From Marinoscillum pacificum (GTDB lineage Bacteria > Bacteroidota > Bacteroidia > Cytophagales > Cyclobacteriaceae): a stretch of DNA of 64,000 nt. Shown here in pieces: positions 8,028 through 17,272 of this stretch; the stretch's first letter is position 1; each line of letters starts with the position of its first letter. The notes below the pieces were generated by a model. The model was given only the letters and a program-made list of their open reading frames with translations, made no database searches and was not told the origin of the DNA. The translations under genes and the position numbers were made by a program. The stretch spans positions 496,001 through 560,000 of the forward strand of contig NZ_JAMZMJ010000001.1 in assembly GCF_024714495.1 (NCBI RefSeq). Direction: 5' to 3'.

Positions 8028-9005
8028 CTAATTCGGTAAATATTTACTCAAATCTCCTGGAAGCTTTTCCCACCGACCGATCTCTTTTCCTGAAGGATCA
8101 AATAGCATGTAGGAAGGATATGCCTGTACCTTCATGGAGTTAGCAACCAATCCATACTCATCCCACAGATTGGTCCAAACGATTGCCTCTTTTTTGTCTT
8201 TATGATTGTTTAAGAAGGTATCTAAATCGGTATCATTCCATAGTGAAACAAATTTGACTTCTTCATTCAATTCATCATATGCTTTGCGCATATCTGGTAT
8301 GCCTTTCAAACATGGTCCACACCAACTTCCAGATACTGCCACCAACCAATATTTGGTACCATCAGGCTTGATTTTAACAAATTCCTCTTCACCATTTTTT
8401 GCTTCCACTAGATGAAGTTGAGCATCCGAATAGAAATACTCAGAAGGTTTACGCAAATAGGCGTTGATAATATCTGTAGCCCAAAAAGACACATCATGAG
8501 CCTTTGCCAATTCCACATAATTCGCTAAAACTTCCCGACTTGTATATACGGTTTGGTTTTCAATGATTGATTTAGCCTCCAAAGCAAGGATTGGCTCAAT
8601 AGGTCTTCCTTCCTGAAATTGATATGGAAACAGCCCCCAAGTGACTATCTCAGATGAGATTTGATCCAAGTCATTCTGATTTGTATCAGGATTCTCTATA
8701 TTAAAGTCTAAATCTTGGTTTATTGAAATATTTACAATTGCATTAGGTCCATTTACCCAAACTCTGGACAATAGAACATCACCACGTCCTTTATGGATCA
8801 TGAGAGAAACCGAATTTGGATAGTGCTCAAGATCAATCGAGTTTTCACCTGCCTGTAAGTAACTCCTACCCAGACCAGATCTTTCGTTAATAAATACCTT
8901 TTTTAGTTTAACATCACTTTTGACATTCACTGTAAAAGCTTGTACGGATAAGGTCATGGACATCATCAATAGACATCCAAAGATGATTTTGGAAAGATTT
9001 TTCAT
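8028..9005 (-). CDS. secreted TlpA-like thioredoxin-fold protein
   Basis: The 325-residue protein begins with a signal peptide (MKNLSKIIFGCLLMMSMTLS, then VQA). Residues 25-195 are a poorly conserved N-terminal region with beta-rich start. The C-terminal 130 residues are a TlpA/ResA-like thioredoxin fold with the redox pair in SGSWCGPCLKG near residue 230 and the cis-proline region AYPSYMLFDPSGKEIGRW. It should act as a periplasmic or lipoprotein-associated disulfide reductant. It is 16 bp beyond the start of the next small secreted protein gene, so the two probably form one transcript. Confidence 0.88.
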   Translation of the reverse strand: MKNLSKIIFGCLLMMSMTLSVQAFTVNVKSDVKLKKVFINERSGLGRSYLQAGENSIDLEHYPNSVSLMIHKGRGDVLLSRVWVNGPNAIVNISINQDLDFNIENPDTNQNDLDQISSEIVTWGLFPYQFQEGRPIEPILALEAKSIIENQTVYTSREVLANYVELAKAHDVSFWATDIINAYLRKPSEYFYSDAQLHLVEAKNGEEEFVKIKPDGTKYWLVAVSGSWCGPCLKGIPDMRKAYDELNEEVKFVSLWNDTDLDTFLNNHKDKKEAIVWTNLWDEYGLVANSMKVQAYPSYMLFDPSGKEIGRWEKLPGDLSKYLPN

Positions 9006-9021
9006 TAGTTATCGGTAAATA

Positions 9022-9363
9022 TCAATGGTCGTTTTCTTTCGTTGGAACGGGAGATATGATCAAAGACTGATCAATGTTCTTGGCAGGCTCTTTTACAGGC
9101 ATACCGTAACCTTCCATCTCAGGATGAAGAATAGGAATATCATCTACAAGATTAGTACCTACTTTGATGGTTAGGTTTGTTGCAAAAGGATTGGTTGCTG
9201 CAAGTCCTTGCGGTTCTTTAAAATTTGGAATTCCTGCCAGAGAATCATTTTTAATTGAATATCCTTTATGAAAATCATAGGGAGACTGGGGATATTCTTT
9301 AATCTGGGCATTTGCGGCAAATGCGCCAATTATTAGTAAAATCAGTATAGGCAATCTTTTCAT
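9022..9363 (-). CDS. small secreted protein of unknown function
   Basis: With the start at 9363 the 113-residue product has a clear signal peptide (MKRLPILILLIIGAFAANA). The frame continues upstream to 9456 but the added residues precede the signal peptide and would destroy it. The mature part carries the pattern VGTNLVDDIPILHPEMEGYG and ends ISPVPTKENDH; no known domain is recognised. It lies directly upstream of the TlpA-like gene and is divergent from hrpB with 86 bp between starts. Confidence 0.65.
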   Translation of the reverse strand: MKRLPILILLIIGAFAANAQIKEYPQSPYDFHKGYSIKNDSLAGIPNFKEPQGLAATNPFATNLTIKVGTNLVDDIPILHPEMEGYGMPVKEPAKNIDQSLIISPVPTKENDH

Positions 9364-9449
9364 TGAGTTAAGATACAAACTTTTGAAAAGAATTTCCATC
9401 AGTACAAGTTCTCCTTCCCTAGTTTTGCAGTTAAAAGAAGTTAACAACC

Positions 9450-11933
9450 TTGGCATTCAATCCATACAACATAGATCTTCCCATTACGGACGTCATTGAC
9501 GAAGTAAAGAATCACTTAAAATCTGACAACACCTTAATCGTCAATGCTCCTCCGGGTGCCGGAAAAAGCACCTTGCTTCCATTGGCCTTAATGGAAGAAG
9601 ACTGGCTAGGCGATCAAAAAATCCTCATGCTGGAGCCACGACGCTTAGCAGCTAGAAGTATCGCTAGCAGAATGTCTGATCTATTGGGAGATGCGGTAGG
9701 TAAAACAGTAGGTTATCGCGTACGTTTTGACAACAAAGTATCTGAAAAGACCAAAATTGAAGTACTGACAGAAGGAATTCTGACCAGAATGATCCATTCC
9801 GACAATGCTCTGGAAGGTGTCGGGATCGTCATATTTGATGAATTCCATGAGCGAAGCATCCATGCGGATGTAGCTCTTGCTTTGTGCAGAGAAGCACAGC
9901 AGGTATTGCGGCCAGACTTGAAGATCATGGTGATGTCTGCTACACTGGACATGCCTCAGTTGACTGCATTATTGAAAGCGCCAGCAGTAGTGAGTGAAGG
10001 TCGCCAATATCCTGTGGAAATGAAGTACACTGGCGACCAGGACATGATGATGCTTCCGGAAATGGCCGCCAGAACCATTCTCCAGGCAAGTCGTGAGCAA
10101 AAAGGAGATATTTTAGCCTTCTTCCCAGGAGAAGGAGAAATCCGAAAAACAGAAGAACTACTAAAAAAGGACCTTAAAGGATTTGCTATCCATCCTTTAT
10201 ATGGGATGCTTCCACAAGGCAAGCAGTATGCAGCTATAATGCCCAATAAGGAAGGTAAACGAAAAGTGGTCTTGGCTACCTCCATTGCAGAAACCAGTTT
10301 GACCATAGAAGGTATCACTACGGTGGTAGATACAGGGTTCGGTAGAAAGCAAAAGTTTGATCCTAAATCGGGATTATCTCGATTAGAAACAGTTCAGATC
10401 TCTCAAGATTCTGCTGATCAGCGTGCTGGACGAGCTGGTCGTCTAGGTCCTGGTGTTTGTTACCGCATGTGGACACCTGCTACACAGCATCAGATGGAAC
10501 CACATCGTACGCCAGAAATTCTGGAAGCAGACCTCTCCTCTTTAGTTCTTGATCTGGCAAAATGGGGCATCACCAACCCTAATCAATTAACGTGGCTCAA
10601 TGCACCTAATAGGGCTTCCGTAGCATTGGCAAGTGAAATGCTTCACCAACTCAATGCGCTGGACAATGGACGGATTACAGAACATGGTGAACGTGTTCAC
10701 AAGCTTCCATGTCATCCTCGTATTGCTCACATGCTCATAGAAGCAGATGATCATGAGTTGCTGGATTTGGCTACTGATATAGCAGCTTTGTTGGAAGAAC
10801 GTGATCCATTACCTAGAGAATCGGGAATTGATATCAACCTGAGAATTGAAACGTTGAGACGATTCCGTGAGGAAAATCGATTAGGCAAGAAATTTAGCCG
10901 AATTGAGAAGATAGCAAGTCAATACCGTCAAATGTTTGATATCGAAGCTGACAATGGACCTGTTGATGCCTATGAAACCGGTTTGGTGTTGTCCTTTGCT
11001 TATCCAGAACGAATCGCTTCATCAAGACCTGGAAATAACGCCCAGTTTCAGCTCGCCAACGGCAAATATGCCGTAGCAGGTCATCGCGATGACCTGGCCC
11101 ACGAACAGTGGTTGGCGATTGCTCACATGGACGCTCGCGATGGATTAGGAAAAATATTCATGGCCTCACCTCTCAATCCACGAGACCTGGCACCAATGGT
11201 GAAGGAAAAGGAGGTCATCACCTGGGACACCAAACATGGAGGATTGATTGCAAGTAGAGACCTACGAATTGGTAGTATTGTGTTGCAATCCAAACCTCTA
11301 CCTGATCCAGATGAATCGGAATTAGTACAAGCCATCTGTGATGCTATCAAAAAAGAAGGTGCTAACCTATTGGATTTCAATGAAGAAGTAGAGCAATGGC
11401 AAAACCGCGTTTTATCTCTAAAGAAATGGAACCCAGAACAGAACTGGCCAGATGTAACTACTTCTACTTTGTTAATCACTAATGATGAATGGCTAGCTCC
11501 ATATCTGGATCATGTGAAGAAACCAGAGGATTTGAAAAAATTGGATCTGGTGAATATTCTACAGCATAGTCTGCAGTTTGACAAACAGCAAATACTGAAT
11601 GAGCTGGCTCCATTGAAAATAGAAGTTCCTAGTGGTTCCAATATCAAATTGCTCTACAGAGATAATGGAGAACCTCCGTTCTTAAGTGTGAGATTGCAAG
11701 AATGCTTTGGACTGGAAGATACACCTAAGATCAATGGAGGAAAGACCTCTGTATTGATGCAACTGCTATCTCCAGGATTCAAACCTGTACAGATCACTGG
11801 AGACTTAAAAAGCTTTTGGAGCAATGCTTATTTTGAAGTGAAAAAGGATTTGAAGCGTAGATATCCTAAGCACCACTGGCCAGATGATCCCTGGACAGCT
11901 GAGGCTGTCAGAGGAGTCAAGAGAAAGTCATGA
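9450..11933 (+). CDS. hrpB: ATP-dependent helicase HrpB
   Basis: The 827-residue protein is a DExH superfamily 2 helicase. Motif I is PPGAGKST (residues 35-41), motif II is DEFHERS (about 129-135), motif III is MSATLD, and motif VI is QRAGRAGR. The HrpB-specific C-terminal domain ends with the typical SFWSNAYFEVKKDLKRRYPK segment. The start is a TTG at 9450: it gives the expected short lead (DLPITDVIDEV) before motif I, and the first internal ATG would lie after motif I. The biological role of HrpB is poorly defined; an RNA-related function is assumed from relatives. Confidence 0.96.
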   Translation: MAFNPYNIDLPITDVIDEVKNHLKSDNTLIVNAPPGAGKSTLLPLALMEEDWLGDQKILMLEPRRLAARSIASRMSDLLGDAVGKTVGYRVRFDNKVSEKTKIEVLTEGILTRMIHSDNALEGVGIVIFDEFHERSIHADVALALCREAQQVLRPDLKIMVMSATLDMPQLTALLKAPAVVSEGRQYPVEMKYTGDQDMMMLPEMAARTILQASREQKGDILAFFPGEGEIRKTEELLKKDLKGFAIHPLYGMLPQGKQYAAIMPNKEGKRKVVLATSIAETSLTIEGITTVVDTGFGRKQKFDPKSGLSRLETVQISQDSADQRAGRAGRLGPGVCYRMWTPATQHQMEPHRTPEILEADLSSLVLDLAKWGITNPNQLTWLNAPNRASVALASEMLHQLNALDNGRITEHGERVHKLPCHPRIAHMLIEADDHELLDLATDIAALLEERDPLPRESGIDINLRIETLRRFREENRLGKKFSRIEKIASQYRQMFDIEADNGPVDAYETGLVLSFAYPERIASSRPGNNAQFQLANGKYAVAGHRDDLAHEQWLAIAHMDARDGLGKIFMASPLNPRDLAPMVKEKEVITWDTKHGGLIASRDLRIGSIVLQSKPLPDPDESELVQAICDAIKKEGANLLDFNEEVEQWQNRVLSLKKWNPEQNWPDVTTSTLLITNDEWLAPYLDHVKKPEDLKKLDLVNILQHSLQFDKQQILNELAPLKIEVPSGSNIKLLYRDNGEPPFLSVRLQECFGLEDTPKINGGKTSVLMQLLSPGFKPVQITGDLKSFWSNAYFEVKKDLKRRYPKHHWPDDPWTAEAVRGVKRKS

Positions 11934-11999
11934 TAAATATTCTTTTTTAACCTTATCCATTTCTCACATTCATCGTATATGCTCCTCAATTGCATATCA

Positions 12000-12653
12000 A
12001 TGAAAAATAAGAACAACTATCATGTGAAAGTTCTCAGTCTGAAAAAAGTGACTGAACTTCCAAATGGATGGACCAACGAAGATTATCTCAACGTTTTGGA
12101 ACTAGCTGACTTTGATGATATTGATCAAATTGATCCTTCTGAACTGAAAGATTATACTATTTTGGCTTTGCAGGAATTAGAACCCGATGAAGCAGCTGAC
12201 ATTGTTCTTCAATATGTTTTGGCAGACAAACTTAAGCCAGGTCAAATCGAAAACCTGGCTCATGAAATGCTAGATGAAAAGCAATGGGAAGAATATCAGG
12301 ACATTCTTTTACACAAGGACCTCTTTAATGCTGGAGTATTGTTGAAGTGGGCTTTTCCAAGAAAATTTCCAGAGACCTATGCGCTAAAATGTGTACTGGA
12401 AGTAAAAGGGATGGAACTCTCTACCATCAGTAAATCATTCATTTCAAGACTTTTAGCACATGGCATGGATGATCATGCAGTCATTAATAGATTATTTGAT
12501 GAGCAGATTGCGGGAACGAAATTTCCTGAATCAGAAGGAATTGTTTGGCAGCATGAGATAGCTGAAGATATAATCACTGTTTATTCTTCCAACTATTGGT
12601 TACATGCTTTGAACGAAACAAGCGAATATCAATCAAATGCATATTCTGATTGA
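12000..12653 (+). CDS. hypothetical protein, acidic, helical
   Basis: The 217-residue product (start ATG at 12000; an upstream in-frame ATG at 11979 would add seven residues) has no recognised domain. It is strongly acidic, with the segments ADFDDIDQIDPSELKDY and LQELEPDEAADIVLQYVL, and appears all-helical with no signal peptide or membrane segment. It follows hrpB by 66 bp on the same strand and may be co-transcribed. Codon use resembles its neighbours, so it looks like a real gene of vertical origin. Confidence 0.7.
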   Translation: MKNKNNYHVKVLSLKKVTELPNGWTNEDYLNVLELADFDDIDQIDPSELKDYTILALQELEPDEAADIVLQYVLADKLKPGQIENLAHEMLDEKQWEEYQDILLHKDLFNAGVLLKWAFPRKFPETYALKCVLEVKGMELSTISKSFISRLLAHGMDDHAVINRLFDEQIAGTKFPESEGIVWQHEIAEDIITVYSSNYWLHALNETSEYQSNAYSD

Positions 12654-12701
12654 TGAAAAATCATATTCAGCAATATCAATTGAATGAGTTTCTGTCAAAC
12701 A

Positions 12702-13955
12702 TTAAGCGCTTTTGATTTCAGGAAAGCGCTCTCTCATTAAAGCAGGTAGTGTGAAGCCCTGAAACAGCATTGAACAAACAACTACGACATAAGTCATTGT
12801 GATTAATAAATCCTTGCCAGGAAATGTCGCTAATGCAAGTATTAACACAATTGGTAGCCCTCCTCTGAAGGCACTCCATGTCATGACAGGGACCGTATTG
12901 ACGTTGAATTCATAAGAAGCTGATAGTATCTTCACTGGAATCAACACACCTAACCAACGACCCAGGAAAACCACGTTGACAGCAAAGAATCCTGCGACGA
13001 AATAGCCAAGTTTCCACTCGATGGCCAACATTTCGAGTCCCATCAATACAAAAAGCATAACGGCCATAATTTGCTCTACCAAATACCAAAACTTATATAC
13101 GTATTTGCCTACTGAGCCTTCGCCAGTCTTATTTCTACCTAGATTTCCAATCAAAAGCCCCATAACGAGTGACACGGTTTTGGAATAGATTGAGAAATAC
13201 CCTGAAATGAACGATCCAACTAACACAAGAGCTACAGTTATTAGAACTTCAATATGTACGTCATCATTATTTATAAAACGAAGAAGGTAATGTCCCAGAA
13301 AGCCTAATGCAAAACCGATAGCTACGCCACCAATAAGCTCTAAAACTAAGATTTCAGTAACTGCAAAGAATGTAATTGCTTCTGACTCAGCAATTATCTC
13401 AAGATGGTACAATACAAAAGCCAAAACCACAGAAAAAGCTCCATTAAACAAGGATTCACCTTCCACTTTCACTAACAATATTTTTGGAAGTGCAAATCGC
13501 TTAGTGGTGTTAGTAGCAGAAATAGGATCAGTAGATGAAATTACTGCACCAAAAATCAAACTGTACATGTAATTGATTTCGATTCCGATAGCATTAAGCA
13601 GAAGATACAGAATCGTACCAATCACCATCGTAGAGATAATTGCCCCTACCACTGAAACGATAATAATTGCAGCTTTTTGCTTACCCAATTTATTGATATC
13701 CATACTCAATCCACCTGCAAACAAGATGAAACTAATCACAAATTGATTAAGCACCTGATTGAAATCAAAACCACGAATTTCACCAATTATGTTCCAGCTT
13801 GGAAACAACACATTGCACAACCCTAATAAGAAGGATAGCACTATCGTTAGTATCATCAAACCTAGAGAAGATGGCAGCTTTAGGAAGAAAGTATTAATGA
13901 AAATAAATAGCCCAGATATAAAGATAATGGACGCAATGAGGTCAAAAACGTGCAT
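12702..13955 (-). CDS. CPA1-type cation:proton antiporter with altered ND motif
   Basis: The 417-residue protein has about 12 hydrophobic segments and CPA1 landmarks: SSTDPISATN (unwound helix equivalent to the TDPV motif) and VEGESLFNGAF. In CPA1 exchangers the second motif is normally ESLxND, where Asp takes part in ion exchange; here it is N171-G172 (codons AAT GGA). The late basic region SAFRGGLPIVL contains the conserved Arg of the family. The Asp loss suggests an altered or non-transporting protein. The gene is alone between hrpB-side genes and a lipoprotein gene. Confidence 0.88.
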   Translation of the reverse strand: MHVFDLIASIIFISGLFIFINTFFLKLPSSLGLMILTIVLSFLLGLCNVLFPSWNIIGEIRGFDFNQVLNQFVISFILFAGGLSMDINKLGKQKAAIIIVSVVGAIISTMVIGTILYLLLNAIGIEINYMYSLIFGAVISSTDPISATNTTKRFALPKILLVKVEGESLFNGAFSVVLAFVLYHLEIIAESEAITFFAVTEILVLELIGGVAIGFALGFLGHYLLRFINNDDVHIEVLITVALVLVGSFISGYFSIYSKTVSLVMGLLIGNLGRNKTGEGSVGKYVYKFWYLVEQIMAVMLFVLMGLEMLAIEWKLGYFVAGFFAVNVVFLGRWLGVLIPVKILSASYEFNVNTVPVMTWSAFRGGLPIVLILALATFPGKDLLITMTYVVVVCSMLFQGFTLPALMRERFPEIKSA

Positions 13956-14084
13956 GGCAGTGATCCTTTAAGTCACAAGTTTAATGCATAATATTGAATT
14001 AATCATAGGGAAATTACACGAAATGAATATCCGTATAAATACCTGTTAGACAACACTATGCGATAATATAATTCATTTGACAAT

Positions 14085-14780
14085 TTAATCTACTCTTCTC
14101 AAATCATATTGAAATCCATTTTTCGGATTAGTCAATCTCAATTCCTTCCCATAAAACCATGCCTCCCACATCACGTCATCACTCTCAAATACAACCTTGT
14201 GATGACGCGTATTGATGACAGAAGCTCCGTTTTCCACCATCTGACCATCCACCTCTATTCGATAACTTTTAGCATCTATTTGCATGAAAGTGGTGGCAAC
14301 ATGCTTCACATCTCCGTTATCGCGTGTTTTATAGATTTGCCATGTTCCAAGAACACGCTCCTCAAAATCATCAAAGTCAGGGACTTTATCAATTATTGAA
14401 AAGTACATTTCGGTGACTTTGTAGCCATCATCAAGTCCTTTCAGTATAATTTGATTGGGAAGTATGGTTAGACTCCAATCAGCATTAAATCTACCTCCGG
14501 ATTCTGAAGATAATTTGAGTATGCTCCCTGTGAGCTCATAAAACCCCAGATAATCCCCTTTTACCAGGGAGAGTGCAAATGAACCATCCTGTTTAAACTC
14601 AATAAACTCAGGACTATGAGAGCGATCTATCCCATCCACGTTAATGGTTTGGAGCTCATACAAACCATAGAGATCAGACCTTGATGGATTACATGAACAG
14701 AGGAGAAATAGGACAAAACTCAGATTGAAACAAATAAATAGGTACTTGGCCACAAGGTATTCAAGGTTAGTGTTAGGCAA
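14085..14780 (-). CDS. lipoprotein with lipocalin-like halves
   Basis: The 231-residue protein has a signal sequence with a lipobox (FLLCSC), giving a mature lipoprotein. Two similar beta-rich halves follow: residues 35-125 (GLYELQTINVDG, FIEFKQDGSFALS) and 140-231 (GTWQIYKTRDNG, TTFMQIDAKSYRIEVDG), each with the lipocalin-like opening G-x-Y/W. This arrangement is frequent in Bacteroidota surface or periplasmic lipoproteins of unknown ligand. A hairpin GTGGAAA/TTTCCAC lies 26 bp upstream of the ATG. Confidence 0.65.
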   Translation of the reverse strand: MPNTNLEYLVAKYLFICFNLSFVLFLLCSCNPSRSDLYGLYELQTINVDGIDRSHSPEFIEFKQDGSFALSLVKGDYLGFYELTGSILKLSSESGGRFNADWSLTILPNQIILKGLDDGYKVTEMYFSIIDKVPDFDDFEERVLGTWQIYKTRDNGDVKHVATTFMQIDAKSYRIEVDGQMVENGASVINTRHHKVVFESDDVMWEAWFYGKELRLTNPKNGFQYDLRRVD

Positions 14781-15115
14781 TAATTTGAATGACAGTTTGT
14801 CCGATGTGGAAAACTATTTCCACTTTTCGACGAATGGAATCAAAATCAAATCAATGACAATATTACCATTCGAAACTTATTGAACTTACTCATTTTTAAC
14901 AATTGTATTTCAATATCTTATGATTTTGCCAAAGAAAAAAAGTTGATAAATTTTAAATCTAAAGAACAACATTTCAACGTAAGTGCAGTTGAGATTAGGC
15001 GATGTATAACTGTTGTAATTGGAAAATTAATGCAGTAAATTCTTAAGGACTTTTTGGTGGTAATTGGCATCAAAATTGTCTTAAGGGAAGAAGAAAAGTA
15101 AAAATTTAAACCGCC
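14781..15115. other. 335-bp intergenic region between divergent genes
   Basis: The stretch is AT-rich and has no convincing open frame. It must hold promoters for the lipoprotein gene (minus) and the 62-residue gene (plus). Visible elements are the perfect hairpin GTGGAAA-ACTA-TTTCCAC (14806-14823) and CTTAAG repeated at 15041 and 15079 regions. I see no RNA gene. Confidence 0.6.
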
Positions 15116-15304
15116 ATGAAAATGAACTACTATACTTCAGGCCAAAGTCTCAGTCATATTGAATCTGAATTACACCGATTACAGGGTGAAATGCTAGAAA
15201 AACGTAGAGAGCGTAAATATGATGAAGTGGAGAACTTGGAATATCTAATTGATCAACTTCATTTGAAATTTTCTAACCTTAAAAATCAAGTTCAGACATA
15301 CTGA
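15116..15304 (+). CDS. small coiled-coil protein
   Basis: The 62-residue product is charged and almost entirely helical: HIESELHRLQGEMLEKRRER followed by YDEVENLEYLIDQLHLKF. The spacing resembles a helical hairpin of the UVR (UvrB/UvrC) type, with an EMLEKRRERKYDEVENLEYL core, but the similarity is only suggestive. It has a purine-rich leader (GGGAAGAAG, 25 bp upstream) and is followed 53 bp later by an esterase gene on the same strand. No signal peptide is present, so a cytoplasmic DNA- or protein-binding role is possible. Confidence 0.62.
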   Translation: MKMNYYTSGQSLSHIESELHRLQGEMLEKRRERKYDEVENLEYLIDQLHLKFSNLKNQVQTY

Positions 15305-15357
15305 CATTTTTTAAGGCAGAAAGCAACAAATTGATACTTTTGGAGGTATTGTTTTAA

Positions 15358-16332
15358 ATGACAATAACCAAAAGACGGATGTTGGTATTTTTTATCGTCA
15401 ATGGGGTCTTCCTCCTACTCATACTTTCAGGTATCGTATACTTTTTTGTATCCAACAAAGCACCTATCCTTCAAGGTAAGGTACATTATCGGATACCCTT
15501 TAAGCCCAGTCAAACACTGGACATCTATAGACCCATCAATTCACTGTATGACGAAGCTCCAGTACTAATCTATTTTCATGGAGGAGCATGGGTAGTTGGC
15601 CGCAAAGAGGCCATTAACATGAATCGCTTCAATGGAGCAATCAACACACTAAGAGAAGCAGGATATTGTGTTATTAGCCCATCTTATACACTTGCCAAAG
15701 ATGGAAAATCTCCGTTTCCAGAATGCATCAGAGATGCTTACGATGCCATATCCTGGCTCGAAAAACATGGAGAAGAATATCAACTCGACTTGAATAATGT
15801 TGGAATTTTTGGAGAATCTGCTGGAGCACACATCGCCATGATGACTGCTTTTGCTCCTCCAGAAGCATTCGAAGCCTCCTCTCATTCCATTAAATTCAAT
15901 TACCTCATTGATGTCTACGGGCCTGCAGATATGGATATGCTATATCATGGACCTACACTAGATACTATTGGAGCGTATTTGAATAAACTCCCTGCCTCTG
16001 TCAAACAGCGACTAGACCTTTCTCGAAAGCTATTTGGATTTGATCCCACTGAAGATAGTATAAGAGCAAATGACTTCATGAAACGCTATTCACCTTCAAA
16101 CTATCTCACGGAGAAAGCCCCACCTACGCTCATTATTCATGGCAACTCTGATCGTGTGGTACCTGTAGAACAATCTCTACAGTTGAGGAAAAAATTAGAC
16201 ACTTTGGGGATTCCGAACGAATACCATGAACTAGATAAAGTAGATCATGGATTTATCAAAGCAAAAAAAGATCAGCGTCGACAAGTACAAACATGGCTGA
16301 GCAATTTTGTCCAAGAACATTATGCAAACTAG
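15358..16332 (+). CDS. membrane-anchored alpha/beta hydrolase (HSL/BD-FAE-like esterase)
   Basis: The 324-residue enzyme has one N-terminal membrane anchor (residues 8-30). The alpha/beta hydrolase domain shows the oxyanion motif HGGAW (about residue 74), the nucleophile elbow GESAG (about 152), an Asp in HGNSDRVVP and the catalytic His in KVDHGF near 297. This pattern belongs to the hormone-sensitive-lipase or feruloyl-esterase-like carboxylesterases. Substrate unknown. The anchor places the catalytic domain outside the inner membrane. It is followed after 9 bp by the TruA-like gene. Confidence 0.88.
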   Translation: MTITKRRMLVFFIVNGVFLLLILSGIVYFFVSNKAPILQGKVHYRIPFKPSQTLDIYRPINSLYDEAPVLIYFHGGAWVVGRKEAINMNRFNGAINTLREAGYCVISPSYTLAKDGKSPFPECIRDAYDAISWLEKHGEEYQLDLNNVGIFGESAGAHIAMMTAFAPPEAFEASSHSIKFNYLIDVYGPADMDMLYHGPTLDTIGAYLNKLPASVKQRLDLSRKLFGFDPTEDSIRANDFMKRYSPSNYLTEKAPPTLIIHGNSDRVVPVEQSLQLRKKLDTLGIPNEYHELDKVDHGFIKAKKDQRRQVQTWLSNFVQEHYAN

Positions 16333-16341
16333 TATTGCAAA

Positions 16342-17121
16342 ATGTCTAAATGGACCATCCATTATCTGGTAAGAATTGATTTTTTAGGATTTCGATACTC
16401 TGGTTGGCAAAAACAACCCGGAGTAAAGACTGTCCATGGAATGATCGATAATACCATTCGCTATGTGATGGGTGAACAAGAGTTCAAAACACTCGGTTGT
16501 AGCAGAACGGACGCCAAGGTATCAGCAGAAGACTATGCTTTCGAGCTGTTTCTAACTGAACCAATCGATCCTGATACATTCTTAAGGGAATTCATCATCA
16601 ATCTTCCTCCAGACATCAGAGCACAATCTATTGAACCTGTCGGTTCTGATTTCAATATCATACAAGACGCCAAGGTCAAGGAGTATCACTACCACTTTAC
16701 CTATGGAGATAAACCCAGTCCTTTTTTGGCTTCTGAAATGGCTGTTTTCCCTGAAGAGCTCGACCCAGAATTGATGCTTAAAGCTGCAGAGCTATTTACA
16801 GGAACACATAACTTTAGAAGGTATGTGAACAAGCCTAGCGGTGACATTCAGTTTGAACGTGAAATACTTTCTTCCTCATTTGAGGTTCTTACTGACAATA
16901 ATTCACGTCTCAACAACTTACCTCATTGTGTATTCAAAGTTTCAGGAAATGGCTTTATGAGATACCAGGTTCGCTTAATGGCTGGCACAATAGTAGCTGT
17001 TGGCAGAGGCGAATGGACACTAGATCAGGTACAGGCTTCCTTGATTCCTGACATAGAAGAATCTTTACCGTGGGTAGCTCCAGCTTCAGGATTGAGATTG
17101 CATAAGATTACTTTCGAATAA
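16342..17121 (+). CDS. truA: TruA-family tRNA pseudouridine synthase (divergent)
   Basis: The 259-residue protein has the TruA layout: DFLGFRYSGWQKQPGVKTVH at the start, catalytic Asp within CSRTDAKVSA, the mid-motif TGTHNFRRYVN, and the C-terminal GNGFMRYQVRLMAGTIVAVG. Canonical TruA reads GRTDAGVHA around the catalytic Asp; the SRTDAKVSA variant suggests a divergent paralogue, which in Bacteroidota may coexist with a canonical TruA elsewhere. The reaction expected is isomerisation of uridine to pseudouridine in the tRNA anticodon arm. It lies 9 bp behind the esterase gene. Confidence 0.85.
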   Translation: MSKWTIHYLVRIDFLGFRYSGWQKQPGVKTVHGMIDNTIRYVMGEQEFKTLGCSRTDAKVSAEDYAFELFLTEPIDPDTFLREFIINLPPDIRAQSIEPVGSDFNIIQDAKVKEYHYHFTYGDKPSPFLASEMAVFPEELDPELMLKAAELFTGTHNFRRYVNKPSGDIQFEREILSSSFEVLTDNNSRLNNLPHCVFKVSGNGFMRYQVRLMAGTIVAVGRGEWTLDQVQASLIPDIEESLPWVAPASGLRLHKITFE

Positions 17122-17124
17122 AAA

Positions 17125-17252
17125 AAGAACGTATTTCATCGTTCTTATATCCCTGCTTATTGGCTGACAGATTTATTTCAGAATACCTTCGGTTATAAAA
17201 AAAGCATCTCGTCATCCTGAACTTGTTTCAGGATCTTCAAGATGCTTTTTTA
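17125..17252. terminator. two hairpins between convergent genes; nested REP-like terminator
   Basis: AAGAACG/CGTTCTT (17125-17146), flanked by an A-run that is a T-run on the minus strand, lies just after the TruA-like stop. A larger nested hairpin follows: outer arms AAGCATCT (17202-17209) and AGATGCTT (17240-17247), inner arms ATCCTGAA (17214-17221) and TTCAGGAT (17227-17234), bounded by A and T runs on both sides. It should terminate transcription from both directions, for the TruA-like gene and the M13 peptidase gene. The inner part resembles widespread intergenic palindromes. Confidence 0.8.
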
Positions 17253-17272
17253 AATTAGTCTCTTAAAAAATC

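Noticed and set aside
9681-10318. Several minus-strand open frames within hrpB.
   Set aside because: They are antisense to conserved helicase motifs and have no plausible protein features.
12705-12730. A perfect AGCGCTTT/AAAGCGCT hairpin was considered as a terminator of the antiporter gene.
   Set aside because: It overlaps the end of the coding region and lacks a T-run in either direction.
14806-14823. TGTGGAAAA / TTTTCCACA-like sequence was considered as a DnaA box or origin.
   Set aside because: It has a mismatch to the DnaA consensus, there is only one, and it is part of a simple hairpin; no dnaA, dnaN or clustered boxes are seen.
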